A stretch of DNA of 64,000 nucleotides from Roseomonas sp. HF4 (GCF_005222755.1 NZ_STGD01000018.1:1-64000); one strand, 5' to 3'; shown: positions 52,450 to 61,579, counted from the first letter of the stretch. Notes: generated by a model from the sequence alone, not told the origin. A program made the numbers and translations.

Positions 52450-54528
52450 ATGAGCAGCACCGCACGCCTGGCCGTCGACATCGGCGGCACATTCACCGAT
52501 CTCGTGCTCGCGGTCCCGGGCCGGTCCCTTTCCGCCAAGCTGCTCACGACGCACGACGCGCCGGAACGCGCGGTGCTGGAGGGCACGGCGGCGATCCTGG
52601 CCGAGGTCGGCATCGCGGCCACCGACCTCGCGCACGTCATCCACGGCACGACGCTGGCCACCAATGCGCTGATCGAACGCAAGGGCGCGGCCACCGCGCT
52701 GGTCACGACCGAAGGCTTCCGCGATTCGCTCGAGATGGCCTACGAGCACCGCTTCGAGCAGTACGACCTGTACATGGAGCGCCCCGCGCCGCTGGTGCCG
52801 CGCCCCTGGCGCTTCGAGGTGCCGGAGCGCATCGCAGCCGACGGCGAGGTGCTGTTGCCGATGGAGGAAGCCGCGCTCGCGCGCATCGGCGCCGCCATCC
52901 GCACGGAAGGCATCCGCGCCGTCGCCGTCTGCTTCCTGCATGCCTACCAGAACGACGCGCACGAACGCCGTGCGCGCGAGATCCTGGCGCGTTTCCTGCC
53001 CGAGGAAGTGATCGCCCTGTCGTCCGAAGTCTGCCCGGAGATCCGCGAATACGAGCGCGCCTCGACCACTGTCGCCAACGCCTACGTATTGCCGCTGATG
53101 GAACGCTACCTCGGCGGGCTCGAGGACGGGTTGCGGGCGATGGGCTGCGCGGGGCCGCTGCTGCTGATGATGTCCTCGGGCGGCATCACCACGGTCGGCA
53201 CGGCGCGCCGCTTCCCGATTCGGCTGGTCGAGAGCGGGCCGGCGGGCGGCGCCATCCTGGCGCAGATCCTGGCCGCCGAGAACGGCATCGGGCGCGCGCT
53301 GGCCTTCGACATGGGCGGCACCACGGCCAAGATCACGCTGATCGACGACATGAAGCCGCAGCAGGCGCGGCACTTCGAGATCGCGCGCGCGGCGCGCTTC
53401 GTGAAGGGCAGCGGCATCCCGGTGCGCATCCCGGTCATCGACATGGTGGAGATCGGCGCCGGCGGCGGCTCGATCGCGCGCGTCGATGGCCTGAAGCGCA
53501 TCACGGTCGGGCCGGACAGCGCGGGCTCCATGCCGGGGCCGGCCTGCTACGGGCGCGGCGGCACGCTGCCGACCGTGACGGATGCCGACCTTGTGCTCGC
53601 CTGGATCGACCCCGCGCGCTTCGCGGGCGGGCAGATCACGCTCGACGCGCCGGCGGCGGGCGCGGCGGTGGTGGCCGCGGTCGCGGCGCCGCTCGGCATG
53701 GCGCCCGATGCCGCCGCGCTCGGCATCACCGAGATCGTGACCGAGACGATGGCAAGTGCTGCCCGCGTCCACGCCGTCGAGAACGGCAAGGAGACCGCCG
53801 GGCGCACCATGATCGCCTTCGGCGGCGCGGCGCCGCTGCACGCGGCGCGCATGGCGCAGAAGCTCGGCATGGATCGGGTGCTGGTGCCGGTCGGCGCCGG
53901 CGTCGGCTCGGCGCACGGCTTCCTCGCCGCGCCGATCGGCTACGAGGTGGTGCGCACGCGCCTCGTGCCGCTGGCGTCCTTCGACGCCGCGCTCGTGAAC
54001 GGGCTGTTCGACGCCATGCGGGGGGAGGCGGAGGCGGTGGTGCGGCTCGGCGCGCCCGGGGCCGTGCTGCGCGAGGAACGCACCGCCTTCATGCGCTATC
54101 GCGGCCAGGGCCACGAGGTCGCGGTCGCGTTGCCCGACGGCCCTTATGGAGGGAACGGCGCAGCCATGCTGAAGGCGGCGTTCGAGGCGACCTACCACGC
54201 GCTCTATGGCCGCACGATCCCGAAGCTGGAGATCGAGGCGCTGACCTGGACGCTGGCGCTCTCCGAGGCCAGGCCGCTGCCCGCGCGCCTGGCCGATGCG
54301 CCGCCCGCCGCCGCGCCGGCACCGTCCGGCAGGCGCCGCATCATCGACCCCGGCACGGGGGAGGCGGCCGAGGCCGCGCTGTATGACCGCGCCGCCCTGC
54401 CCCCCGGGGCGCGGATCGACGGCCCGGCGGTGATCCTGGAAGCCGAGACCTCCACGCTGGTGCCGGCGGGCTTCCGCGCCGGGCCCAACGCAGCCGGCCA
54501 CATCCTGATCGAGAGGATCGCGACATGA
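52450..54528 (+). CDS. Hydantoinase/oxoprolinase subunit A
   Basis: A 692-residue HyuA-type subunit. The N-terminal DIGGTFTDLVL (near residue 10) and the mid-protein DMGGTTAKITL are ATP-site phosphate loops of the ASKHA-like fold, and HGTTLATNALIERKG is a family phrase. GRTMIAFGGAAPLHAA follows. With HyuB it hydrolyses a cyclic amide (hydantoin, N-methylhydantoin or 5-oxoproline) using ATP. AAGGAG lies before the ATG. The end overlaps the hyuB start (ATGA). Confidence 0.95.
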   Translation: MSSTARLAVDIGGTFTDLVLAVPGRSLSAKLLTTHDAPERAVLEGTAAILAEVGIAATDLAHVIHGTTLATNALIERKGAATALVTTEGFRDSLEMAYEHRFEQYDLYMERPAPLVPRPWRFEVPERIAADGEVLLPMEEAALARIGAAIRTEGIRAVAVCFLHAYQNDAHERRAREILARFLPEEVIALSSEVCPEIREYERASTTVANAYVLPLMERYLGGLEDGLRAMGCAGPLLLMMSSGGITTVGTARRFPIRLVESGPAGGAILAQILAAENGIGRALAFDMGGTTAKITLIDDMKPQQARHFEIARAARFVKGSGIPVRIPVIDMVEIGAGGGSIARVDGLKRITVGPDSAGSMPGPACYGRGGTLPTVTDADLVLAWIDPARFAGGQITLDAPAAGAAVVAAVAAPLGMAPDAAALGITEIVTETMASAARVHAVENGKETAGRTMIAFGGAAPLHAARMAQKLGMDRVLVPVGAGVGSAHGFLAAPIGYEVVRTRLVPLASFDAALVNGLFDAMRGEAEAVVRLGAPGAVLREERTAFMRYRGQGHEVAVALPDGPYGGNGAAMLKAAFEATYHALYGRTIPKLEIEALTWTLALSEARPLPARLADAPPAAAPAPSGRRRIIDPGTGEAAEAALYDRAALPPGARIDGPAVILEAETSTLVPAGFRAGPNAAGHILIERIAT

Positions 54529-56237
54529 GCCGCCCGCTCAACGAGATCGAGGTCCAGATCCTCTGGAACCGCCTGCTCTCGGTCGTCGAGGAACAGGCGC
54601 AGACGCTGGTGCGCACGGCCTTCAGCACCGCGGCGCGCGAGGCGGGCGACATCTCGGCCGGCGTCTTTGACATGCGGGGGCGGATGCTCGCGCAGGCGGT
54701 CACGGGCACGCCAGGACACATCAATTCCATGGCGCGCTCGGTCGTGCATTTCCTCGATGCCTTCCCGGCGGAGACGCTGAAGGACGGGGATGTCCTCATC
54801 ACCAACGACCCCTGGAAGGGCACGGGGCACCTGTTCGACCTGACGGTGGTGACGCCGATCTTCCTGGACGGCGTCCCCGTCGCGCTGTTCGCCTCGACGA
54901 CCCATGTGGTCGACATCGGCGGGCTCGGCGTCAGCGCCGAAGGGCGGCAAGTGTACCATGAGGGCCTTTACATCCCGCTGATGTACCTGGCGCGGGAAGG
55001 GCAGATGAACGATGACCTGCTCGGCATGGTGCGCGCCAATGTGCGGGAGCCCGTGCAGGTGGTGGGCGACATCTACGCGCTGGTCGCCTGCAACGCGACC
55101 GGCGGCCGGCGGCTGCTCGAGATGATGCGCGACTTCCGCCTCGCGGATCTCGGCCTGCTGGGGGAGGAGATCATCTCCCGCAGCCGCCGCGGCATGGCGG
55201 AGGTGATCGCGAAACTGCCGCAGGGGACGTGGTCGGCATCCATGACGATCGACGGCTTCGAGGCGCCGGTCACGCTGGCCGCGACGCTCACCATCGCGGC
55301 CGACCGCGTGCTGGTGGACTACGCGGGCACCTCGGGCCTGTCGCGCTACGCCATCAACTGCCCGATCTGCTACACGGAAGCCTATACCAGCTTCGGCGTG
55401 AAGGCGGCGCTGGCGCCCTGGATCCCGAACAACACCGGCACGCTCGATGCCGTGGTCGTGACGGCGCCGGAGAACACCATCGTCAACGCGCCGCATCCGG
55501 CCGCGGTCTATGCGCGGTCGGTCATCGGCCACATGCTGCCCGACGTCGTCTATGGCTGCCTCGACCAGGCGCTGCCCGACACCGTGCCGGCGGAGGGCAC
55601 CTCGAGCCTCTGGAACCTCAGCCTGCTGGCCGGGCACGGGCTGACGGGCACCGAGGGCAGCGCGGTGCGCGCCTTCAACGTCACCACCTTCCATTCCGGC
55701 GGCGCGGGCGCGCGGCCGCGGCAGGACGGGCTCTCGGCCACGCCCTTCCCGTCGGGCGTGCGCAACGTGCCGGTCGAGATCACGGAAGCGATCACGCCGC
55801 TCGTGGTCTGGCGGAAGGAATTGCGCGCGGGGTCGGGCGGCGCGGGGCGGCAGCGCGGCGGGCTCGGCCAGCGGATGGAGATCGCGAACCGCGACGCCGC
55901 CGCCTTCGGCATCCAGGCGCGGTTCGAGCGCGGCGTCTATCCGGCCCGTGGGCGGAGTGGCGGCGCGCCGGGGGCGAAAGGTCGGCTGTCGCTGGCCTCG
56001 GGCGCCGCGTTGCCGATCAAAGGGCTGCAGATCGTGCCCCCTGGCGACCGCCTGGTGGTCGAGATGCCGGGCGGCGGGGGCTATGGCGACCCGCTGGCGC
56101 GCGACCCGGCCGAGGTCGCGCGCGACGTGCGCTACGGCCTGATCGCCCCCGAACAGGCGGCGGCCGATTACGGCGTCGTGCTGACCGCGGCAGGCGAGGT
56201 GGACGCCGCCGCCACCGCGCGGCGCCGGGGCGCTTGA
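54525..56237 (+). CDS. Hydantoinase B / oxoprolinase subunit B
   Basis: A 570-residue HyuB. It starts NEIEVQILWNRLLSVVEEQAQTLVRTAFST, with the family phrases VLITNDPWKGTGHLFDLTVVTPIF, TTHVVDIGGLG and the EMPGGGGYGDPLARDPAEVARDV C-terminus. It works with HyuA, whose stop overlaps its start. A 20-base inverted repeat lies soon after its stop, at the front of the next operon. Confidence 0.95.
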   Translation: MSRPLNEIEVQILWNRLLSVVEEQAQTLVRTAFSTAAREAGDISAGVFDMRGRMLAQAVTGTPGHINSMARSVVHFLDAFPAETLKDGDVLITNDPWKGTGHLFDLTVVTPIFLDGVPVALFASTTHVVDIGGLGVSAEGRQVYHEGLYIPLMYLAREGQMNDDLLGMVRANVREPVQVVGDIYALVACNATGGRRLLEMMRDFRLADLGLLGEEIISRSRRGMAEVIAKLPQGTWSASMTIDGFEAPVTLAATLTIAADRVLVDYAGTSGLSRYAINCPICYTEAYTSFGVKAALAPWIPNNTGTLDAVVVTAPENTIVNAPHPAAVYARSVIGHMLPDVVYGCLDQALPDTVPAEGTSSLWNLSLLAGHGLTGTEGSAVRAFNVTTFHSGGAGARPRQDGLSATPFPSGVRNVPVEITEAITPLVVWRKELRAGSGGAGRQRGGLGQRMEIANRDAAAFGIQARFERGVYPARGRSGGAPGAKGRLSLASGAALPIKGLQIVPPGDRLVVEMPGGGGYGDPLARDPAEVARDVRYGLIAPEQAAADYGVVLTAAGEVDAAATARRRGA

Positions 56238-56257
56238 CCTCCGGCCTGCCGCCGCGT

Positions 56258-56277
56258 AAGTAACCAGGTAGTTACTT
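56258..56277 (+). promoter_or_regulatory. Perfect inverted repeat, candidate operator before the DHDPS-like operon
   Basis: AAGTAAC (56258-56264) and GTTACTT (56271-56277) are exact inverted copies with the six-base centre CAGGTA. The AT-rich block stands out from its surroundings, lies 15 bases before the TTG start and just before GGGAGAGAAG. It suits a dimeric repressor of the MarR, HxlR or TetR type acting on the operon promoter. No regulator gene is adjacent. The class of regulator is a guess. Confidence 0.5.
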
Positions 56278-56292
56278 CGCGGGAGAGAAGCG

Positions 56293-57372
56293 TTGGGTCT
56301 GCGCTGGCAGGATTGGCCGGACGGCCTTGCCGCACGCCTCAGGGGCGGCTGCGCCATCCCCGCGCATCCTCTGGCGCTGCATGCCGACCGCACGCTGGAC
56401 GCGCGGCGGCAGCGGGCCCTGTCGCGCTACTACCTCGATGCCGGCGCGGGCGGGCTCGCGGTCGGCGTGCACACCACGCAATTCGCGATCCGGTACCGCG
56501 GCCTCTACGAGCCGGTGCTGCGCATCGCGGCGGAAGCCGCGTCCGCACATGCGTCGGCGGAAGCGGCGGCGGCGCAGCCGCGCACGCCGATCCTCGTGGC
56601 CGGCGCGATCGGGCGCACGGCGCAGGCGGTAGCCGAGGCGCGGGTCGCGCGCGGGCTCGGCTATCATGCGGTCCTGTTGTCGCTGGCCGCCTGGAAGGGC
56701 GCGTCCGAGGACGAGATCGTCGCGCATTGCGCGGCCGTCGCGGTCGAGATGCCGCTCTTCGGCTTCTACCTCCAGCCCGCGGTGGGCGGCGTGGCGCTGC
56801 CGGCGTCGTTCTGGCGGCGCTTCGCGGCGATCGACAACGTCGTCGCCATCAAGATCGCGCCCTTCAACCGGTATGCAACGCTCGACGTGCTGCGCGGCGT
56901 GCTGGAGGCGGGCGCGGCCGACCGCATCGCGCTCTACACCGGCAATGACGACCATATCGTGGCCGACCTGCTGACACCTTTCACGCTGGCGCATGGCGGG
57001 CACGCCACGACGCTGCGCATCGTCGGCGGGCTGCTCGGGCACTGGTCGGTCTGGACGCGCGCGGCGGTGGAGTTGCAGGCACGCTGCCGCGCCGTGGCCG
57101 GCGACATTCCCGCCGACCTGCTCGCGCTCGACGCCGCGGTGACCGAGATGAACGCCGCCGTCTTCGACGTCGCGCACGATTTCCACGGCGTCATCGCCGG
57201 CTGCCACGAGGTGCTGCACCGCCAGGGCCTGCTCGAAGGCATATGGTGCCTGGACGAGCACGAGGCGCTCTCGCCCGGCCAGGCCGACCTGCTCACCGCG
57301 GTGGTCGAACGCTACCCGCAGCTGACGGACGACGCCTTCGTCCGCGACAACCTGCATCGCTGGCTTTCCTAG
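56293..57372 (+). CDS. Dihydrodipicolinate-synthase-family (Schiff-base aldolase-like) protein
   Basis: A 359-residue protein starting with TTG after GGGAGAGAAGCG. The Schiff-base Lys is probably Lys187 in DNVVAIKIAPFNRY, and GFYLQPAVGGVALP holds the usual Tyr-containing segment. The PILVAGAIGRTAQAVAEA loop and the ALHADRTLDARRQRALSRYYLDAGAGGLAVG stretch fit the (beta/alpha)8 fold of DHDPS/NAL enzymes. It is longer than the usual 290-300 residues. It is the first gene of an operon behind a candidate operator. It may split or make a 2-oxo-acid, substrate unknown. Confidence 0.8.
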   Translation: MGLRWQDWPDGLAARLRGGCAIPAHPLALHADRTLDARRQRALSRYYLDAGAGGLAVGVHTTQFAIRYRGLYEPVLRIAAEAASAHASAEAAAAQPRTPILVAGAIGRTAQAVAEARVARGLGYHAVLLSLAAWKGASEDEIVAHCAAVAVEMPLFGFYLQPAVGGVALPASFWRRFAAIDNVVAIKIAPFNRYATLDVLRGVLEAGAADRIALYTGNDDHIVADLLTPFTLAHGGHATTLRIVGGLLGHWSVWTRAAVELQARCRAVAGDIPADLLALDAAVTEMNAAVFDVAHDFHGVIAGCHEVLHRQGLLEGIWCLDEHEALSPGQADLLTAVVERYPQLTDDAFVRDNLHRWLS

Positions 57373-57384
57373 GGAACACGACAC

Positions 57385-58539
57385 ATGGCGGAACGCCGCA
57401 TCGGCCTCATCATGAATGGCGTCACCGGCCGGATGGGGATGAACCAGCACCTGATCCGATCCGTCGCCGCGATCCGCGCGGATGGCGGCGTGAAGCTGCC
57501 CAACGGCGACACCATCATGCCGGACCCGGTGATCGTCGGGCGCAACCGCGCGAAGCTGGAACAGCTCGCGAAGGCGCACGGCATCGCCCGCGTCTCCACC
57601 GACCTCGACGCCTGCCTGGCCGACCCGAAGGACGGGGTATTCTTCGACGCCGCCACCACGCAGATGCGCGCCGGCCTGCTGCGCCGCGCGATCGCCGCCG
57701 GCAAGCACATCTATTGCGAGAAGCCGACGGCGGACAACCTGGCCGATGCGCTGGACGTCGCGCGGCTGGCCAAGGCCGCGGGCATCAAGAACGGCGTGGT
57801 GCAGGACAAGCTGTTCCTGCCCGGGCTGCGCAAGCTCAAGATGGTGATCGACAGCGGCTTCCTCGGGCGCATCTGCAGCGTGAAGGGCGAGTTCGGCTAC
57901 TGGGTGTTCGAGGGCGACCTGCAGCCCGCGCAGCGGCCGTCCTGGAACTACAAGAAGGCGGAAGGCGGCGGCATCATCCTCGATATGCTCTGCCACTGGC
58001 GCTACGTGCTGGACAACCTGTTCGGCAACGTGGAGGCGGTCTCCTGCCTCGGCGCCGTGCACATCCCCGAACGGATCGGGGAGGACGGCAAGCCCTACAA
58101 GGCCGATGCCGACGACGCGGCCTACGCGACCTTCCAGCTGGAAGGCGGCGTCATCGCGCACATCAACTCCTCCTGGGTCACGCGGGTACGGCGCGACGAC
58201 CTGGTGACCTTCCAGGTGGACGGCACGCACGGGTCCGCCATCTGCGGCCTGCACAAATGCTGGACGCAGTCGCGCGTCGCGACGCCCAAGCCCGTCTGGA
58301 ATCCCGACCAGCCGCAGACCATCGACTTCTTCGCCGGCTGGCAGGAGGTGCCGACGACGCAGGACTTCCCGAACGGCTTCCGCGTACAGTGGGAGGAATT
58401 CCTCAAGCACGTTGCCGGCGAGCGCCCCGACTATCCCTGGGACCTGCTGGCCGGCGCGCGCGGCGTGCAGCTCGCGGAAGCGGGGCTGAAATCCTGGGCC
58501 GAGCGTCGCTGGATCGACCTGCCGAAGCTGGAGGCGTGA
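57385..58539 (+). CDS. Gfo/Idh/MocA family oxidoreductase
   Basis: A 384-residue NAD(P)-dependent enzyme. The N-terminal Rossmann part (LIMNGVTGRMGMNQHL) and the catalytic-site motif CEKPTADNL with Lys113 are clear. The C-terminal alpha/beta domain includes EGGGIILDMLCHWRYVLDNLFG. Members of this family oxidise sugar or polyol hydroxyls. It starts 12 bases after the aldolase-like gene and precedes DUF993 and an isomerase/epimerase-fold protein, a set typical of unusual sugar or cyclitol breakdown. Confidence 0.93.
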   Translation: MAERRIGLIMNGVTGRMGMNQHLIRSVAAIRADGGVKLPNGDTIMPDPVIVGRNRAKLEQLAKAHGIARVSTDLDACLADPKDGVFFDAATTQMRAGLLRRAIAAGKHIYCEKPTADNLADALDVARLAKAAGIKNGVVQDKLFLPGLRKLKMVIDSGFLGRICSVKGEFGYWVFEGDLQPAQRPSWNYKKAEGGGIILDMLCHWRYVLDNLFGNVEAVSCLGAVHIPERIGEDGKPYKADADDAAYATFQLEGGVIAHINSSWVTRVRRDDLVTFQVDGTHGSAICGLHKCWTQSRVATPKPVWNPDQPQTIDFFAGWQEVPTTQDFPNGFRVQWEEFLKHVAGERPDYPWDLLAGARGVQLAEAGLKSWAERRWIDLPKLEA

Positions 58540-58544
58540 CGCAG

Positions 58545-59702
58545 ATGCCGGTGATCAACCTGCCTCATGGCAGCGCCATCGAACCCTTCACGACCAGCCC
58601 GCCCCGCGACTTCGCGCGCGCCACGCCGCCCTTCCCGCGCGTCGCACTCGCCGCGGCGCATGTCGTGGCGGACCCGCTGGCGGAACAGGACCCCTGGCTC
58701 GACGTGAAGATCGACTGGGACCGCACCATCGCCTTCCGCCGGCACCTCTGGTCGCTCGGCCTCGGCGTGGCGGAGGCGATGGACACGGCGCAGCGCGGCA
58801 TGGGCCTCGACTGGACGGGCGCGCAGGAACTCATCCGCCGGTCGCTCGACGCCATGAAGGACGTGCCGGGCGCGGTCATGGCCTCCGGCGCCGGCACGGA
58901 CCACCTGACGCCCGGCCCGGACGTGACCGTGGACGACGTGATCCGCGCCTATGAGGAACAATGCGCTGCCGTGGAAGCCATGGGCGGGCGCATCATCCTC
59001 ATGGCGTCCCGCGCGCTGGCCAAGGCCGCGCGCAGCCCGGCCGACTACGAACGCGTCTACGCCCGCATCCTGTCCCAGGTGAAGCAGCCGGTCATCATCC
59101 ACTGGCTGGGCGAGATGTTCGACCCCGCGCTCGAAGGCTACTGGGGCAATCACGACCACATGGCGGCAATGGAGACCGCGCTCGCCGTCATCCACGCGCA
59201 TGCCGACAAGGTCGATGGCGTGAAGATCTCCCTGCTGGACGACAGGAAGGAGATCGCGATGCGCCGACGCCTGCCGAAGGGCGTGCGCATGTACACCGGC
59301 GACGACTTCAACTACGCGGAACTCATCGCCGGCGACGACCAGGGATATTCCGACGCGCTGCTCGGCATCTTCGATCCCATCGCCCCGGCGGTGGGCGGCG
59401 CGCTGGCGGCGCTGTCGCGCAACGACCTCTCGACCTTCCACGACATCCTGGCGCCGACGGTGCCGCTGAGCCGTCACATCTTCAGGGCGCCCACGCGCTT
59501 CTACAAGACGGGCGTCGTTTTCATGGCCTGGCTGAACGGGCACCAGGATCACTTCGTCATGGTCGGCGGGCAGCAATCGACGCGCTCCATCCGGCACTTC
59601 AGCGACCTCTTCCGCCTCGCCGACAAGGCGGGGCTGCTGCGGGACCCGGAGATGGCCGTGGCGCGGATGCGCGCGCTGCTCGCGCTGCACGGGGTCGCAT
59701 GA
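58545..59702 (+). CDS. DUF993 (dihydrodipicolinate-synthase-like) protein
   Basis: A 385-residue protein of the DUF993 family, which has a TIM-barrel fold related to DHDPS. QPVIIHWLGEMFDPALEGYWG and KVDGVKISLLDDRKE, which likely holds the active-site Lys, are characteristic phrases, as is PKGVRMYTGDDFNYAELI. Function unestablished for the family as far as I recall. It starts 5 bases after the Gfo gene stop and overlaps the next gene by 4 bases. Two Schiff-base aldolase-like proteins in one operon is notable. Confidence 0.88.
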   Translation: MPVINLPHGSAIEPFTTSPPRDFARATPPFPRVALAAAHVVADPLAEQDPWLDVKIDWDRTIAFRRHLWSLGLGVAEAMDTAQRGMGLDWTGAQELIRRSLDAMKDVPGAVMASGAGTDHLTPGPDVTVDDVIRAYEEQCAAVEAMGGRIILMASRALAKAARSPADYERVYARILSQVKQPVIIHWLGEMFDPALEGYWGNHDHMAAMETALAVIHAHADKVDGVKISLLDDRKEIAMRRRLPKGVRMYTGDDFNYAELIAGDDQGYSDALLGIFDPIAPAVGGALAALSRNDLSTFHDILAPTVPLSRHIFRAPTRFYKTGVVFMAWLNGHQDHFVMVGGQQSTRSIRHFSDLFRLADKAGLLRDPEMAVARMRALLALHGVA

Positions 59703-60502
59703 AGCCCGCCGGCCCGCTGTCGCTGAACACCGTCACGGTGAAGCCGCTGACGCTCGCCCAGGCCATCGAGGCCTGCGCCCGCCACGGCATCCCCGGCATC
59801 TCCCCTTGGCGCGACGTTCTGCAGGCCATGGGCGTGGAGGCCGCCGCGAAGCACATCCGCGACGCCGGCCTCAAGGTCACGGGCCTGTGCCGCGGCGGCA
59901 TGTTCACGGTCGGCAACCGCGCCGATGCGCTGGACGACAACCGCCGCGCCATCGCGGAAGCCCACGCGATCGGGGCCGATTGCCTGGTGATGGTCTGCGG
60001 CGGCCTGCCGCAGGGGTCGAAGGACCTGCCCGCGGCGCGCGGGATCGTGCGGGACGGCCTGCAGGCCATCCTGCCCGAAGCCCGCGCCGCCGGCGTGACC
60101 ATCGCGCTCGAACCCCTGCACCCGATGACCTGCGCGGACCGATCGGTGCTGTCCACGCTCGGCCAGGCGCTCGACCTGTGCGACGAGCTCGGCGCCGGCA
60201 CCGGCGTGGCCGTCGATGTCTACCATGTCTGGTGGGACCCCGACCTCGCGCGACAGATGGCGCGCGCGAAGGGGCGCATCGCCGGCTTCCACGTGTGCGA
60301 CTGGAAGGTGCCGACCACCGACCTGGTCTTTGACCGCGGGCTGCCGGGCGAGGGCGTCATCGACATTCCCGCCATCCGCGCCATGGCCGAGGCGGCCGGC
60401 TGGGCCGGCGGCGTCGAGGTGGAGATCCTGTCCCACCACTGGTGGTCGCAGGACCCCGAGGCGGTCATCCGCGAGGTCAAGGCACGCCACGCCTTCTGCT
60501 GA
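59699..60502 (+). CDS. Sugar phosphate isomerase/epimerase-fold protein (AP endonuclease 2 family)
   Basis: A 267-residue TIM-barrel protein of the IolE/xylose-isomerase-like group. VTIALEPLHP (metal Glu), VAVDVYHVWWDP, GFHVCDW and GGVEVEILSHHWW are typical. Members act as epimerases, isomerases or dehydratases on sugars and inositols. The ATG overlaps the DUF993 stop. It closes the enzyme part of the operon. The substrate is unknown. Confidence 0.9.
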   Translation: MKPAGPLSLNTVTVKPLTLAQAIEACARHGIPGISPWRDVLQAMGVEAAAKHIRDAGLKVTGLCRGGMFTVGNRADALDDNRRAIAEAHAIGADCLVMVCGGLPQGSKDLPAARGIVRDGLQAILPEARAAGVTIALEPLHPMTCADRSVLSTLGQALDLCDELGAGTGVAVDVYHVWWDPDLARQMARAKGRIAGFHVCDWKVPTTDLVFDRGLPGEGVIDIPAIRAMAEAAGWAGGVEVEILSHHWWSQDPEAVIREVKARHAFC

Positions 60503-60524
60503 AGAACGAACCGGGAGAACCGCC

Positions 60525-61493
60525 ATGATACCGACACGCCGCGCCGTGCTTGCCGCCACCCTCCTTGCCCCCGGCCTCGCGCGCGCGCAGCCCTGGGCGC
60601 CGACGCGCCCGGTGCGCTTCGTCGTGCCCTTCCCGGCCGGCGGCGCGACCGACGTCGTGGCCCGCGTGCTGGGCGAACGCATGCAGGAAGCCCTCGGCCA
60701 GCCTGTGGTGGTCGAGAACCGCGCCGGCGCCGGCGGCAACATCGGCGTCGAGGCCGTGGTGCGCAGCCCGGCCGACGGCTCCACCATCCTGATGGGCACC
60801 ACCGGCACGCTCACGGTGAACCCGCACCTCTATGCGACGCTTGGCTTCGATCCGCTGCGTGACCTCTCGCCCGTCTCGATGGCCTTCACGACCGACCACG
60901 TGCTGGTGGTGAACCCCGCCGTCGCCGCCAATACGGCGCAGGACTTCCTGGCGCTGGCCCGCGCGCAGCCGGGGCGGCTGTCCTACGGCTCGGCCGGCGC
61001 GGGGTCCTCCACGCACACGGTCGCGGAGCTGTTCAAGCTGGCTGCACAGGTGGACATCACCCACGTCCCCTATCGCGGCAGCGCGCCGGCGATGAACGAC
61101 CTGGTCGCGGGCACCGTGCAGGCGATGCTCGACCAGCTGCCCTCCGCGATCGGGCAGATCCGCGGTGGGCGCGTGCGCGCGCTGGCAGTGACGGGCCCGC
61201 GGCGTTCCGCCCTGCTGCCCGACGTGCCGACCATGGCCGAGATCGGCCTGCCCGACGCGCAGGCGACCTCCTGGGGCGCCGTGATGGCGCCGGCCGGCCT
61301 GCCGGCGCCGGCGGTCGCGCGCTTCAATGCGGCGATCCGCGACGCGCTGGACCAGCAGGCGGTGAAGGCGCGGCTGGCCGCGGCGGGGGCCGAGGGCGCG
61401 TCCTCGAGCGCCGAGGAGCTCGGCGCCTTCCTGCGCGCCGAATCCGCGAAATGGGCACGGGTGGTGCGGGATGCGCGCATCACGGTGAACTGA
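60525..61493 (+). CDS. Bug-family (TctC-like) extracytoplasmic solute receptor
   Basis: A 322-residue receptor. The signal peptide MIPTRRAVLAATLLAPG has a TRRAVLA twin-arginine-like start and is cut near ARAQ. RPVRFVVPFPAGGATDVVAR, QPVVVENRAGAGGNIGVEAVV and HVPYRGSAPAMNDLVAGT are family phrases. It lies 22 bases after the isomerase gene, so it most likely supplies the operon's substrate at the periplasmic side. Membrane partners are not in the window. Confidence 0.94.
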   Translation: MIPTRRAVLAATLLAPGLARAQPWAPTRPVRFVVPFPAGGATDVVARVLGERMQEALGQPVVVENRAGAGGNIGVEAVVRSPADGSTILMGTTGTLTVNPHLYATLGFDPLRDLSPVSMAFTTDHVLVVNPAVAANTAQDFLALARAQPGRLSYGSAGAGSSTHTVAELFKLAAQVDITHVPYRGSAPAMNDLVAGTVQAMLDQLPSAIGQIRGGRVRALAVTGPRRSALLPDVPTMAEIGLPDAQATSWGAVMAPAGLPAPAVARFNAAIRDALDQQAVKARLAAAGAEGASSSAEELGAFLRAESAKWARVVRDARITVN

Positions 61494-61534
61494 AGCCGGG
61501 GGGGGAGCCCCTCCCGCCTCCGGCGCCAGGTGCC

Positions 61535-61579
61535 AAGGAAGGTTGGGGGGCGCGGGGGGAAGTGCCCTTCCCCCCCCCC
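61535..61579. repeat. G-rich hairpin element between two Bug genes
   Basis: AAGGAAGGTT (61535-61544) then GGGGGGAAG (61554-61562) paired with CTTCCCCCC (61567-61575) across the loop TGCC, with C continuing to 61579. It has the same layout as the element at 11561-11600. Another short hairpin (GGGAG/CTCCC, 61503-61515) precedes it. It may uncouple the downstream genes from the operon. Confidence 0.5.
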
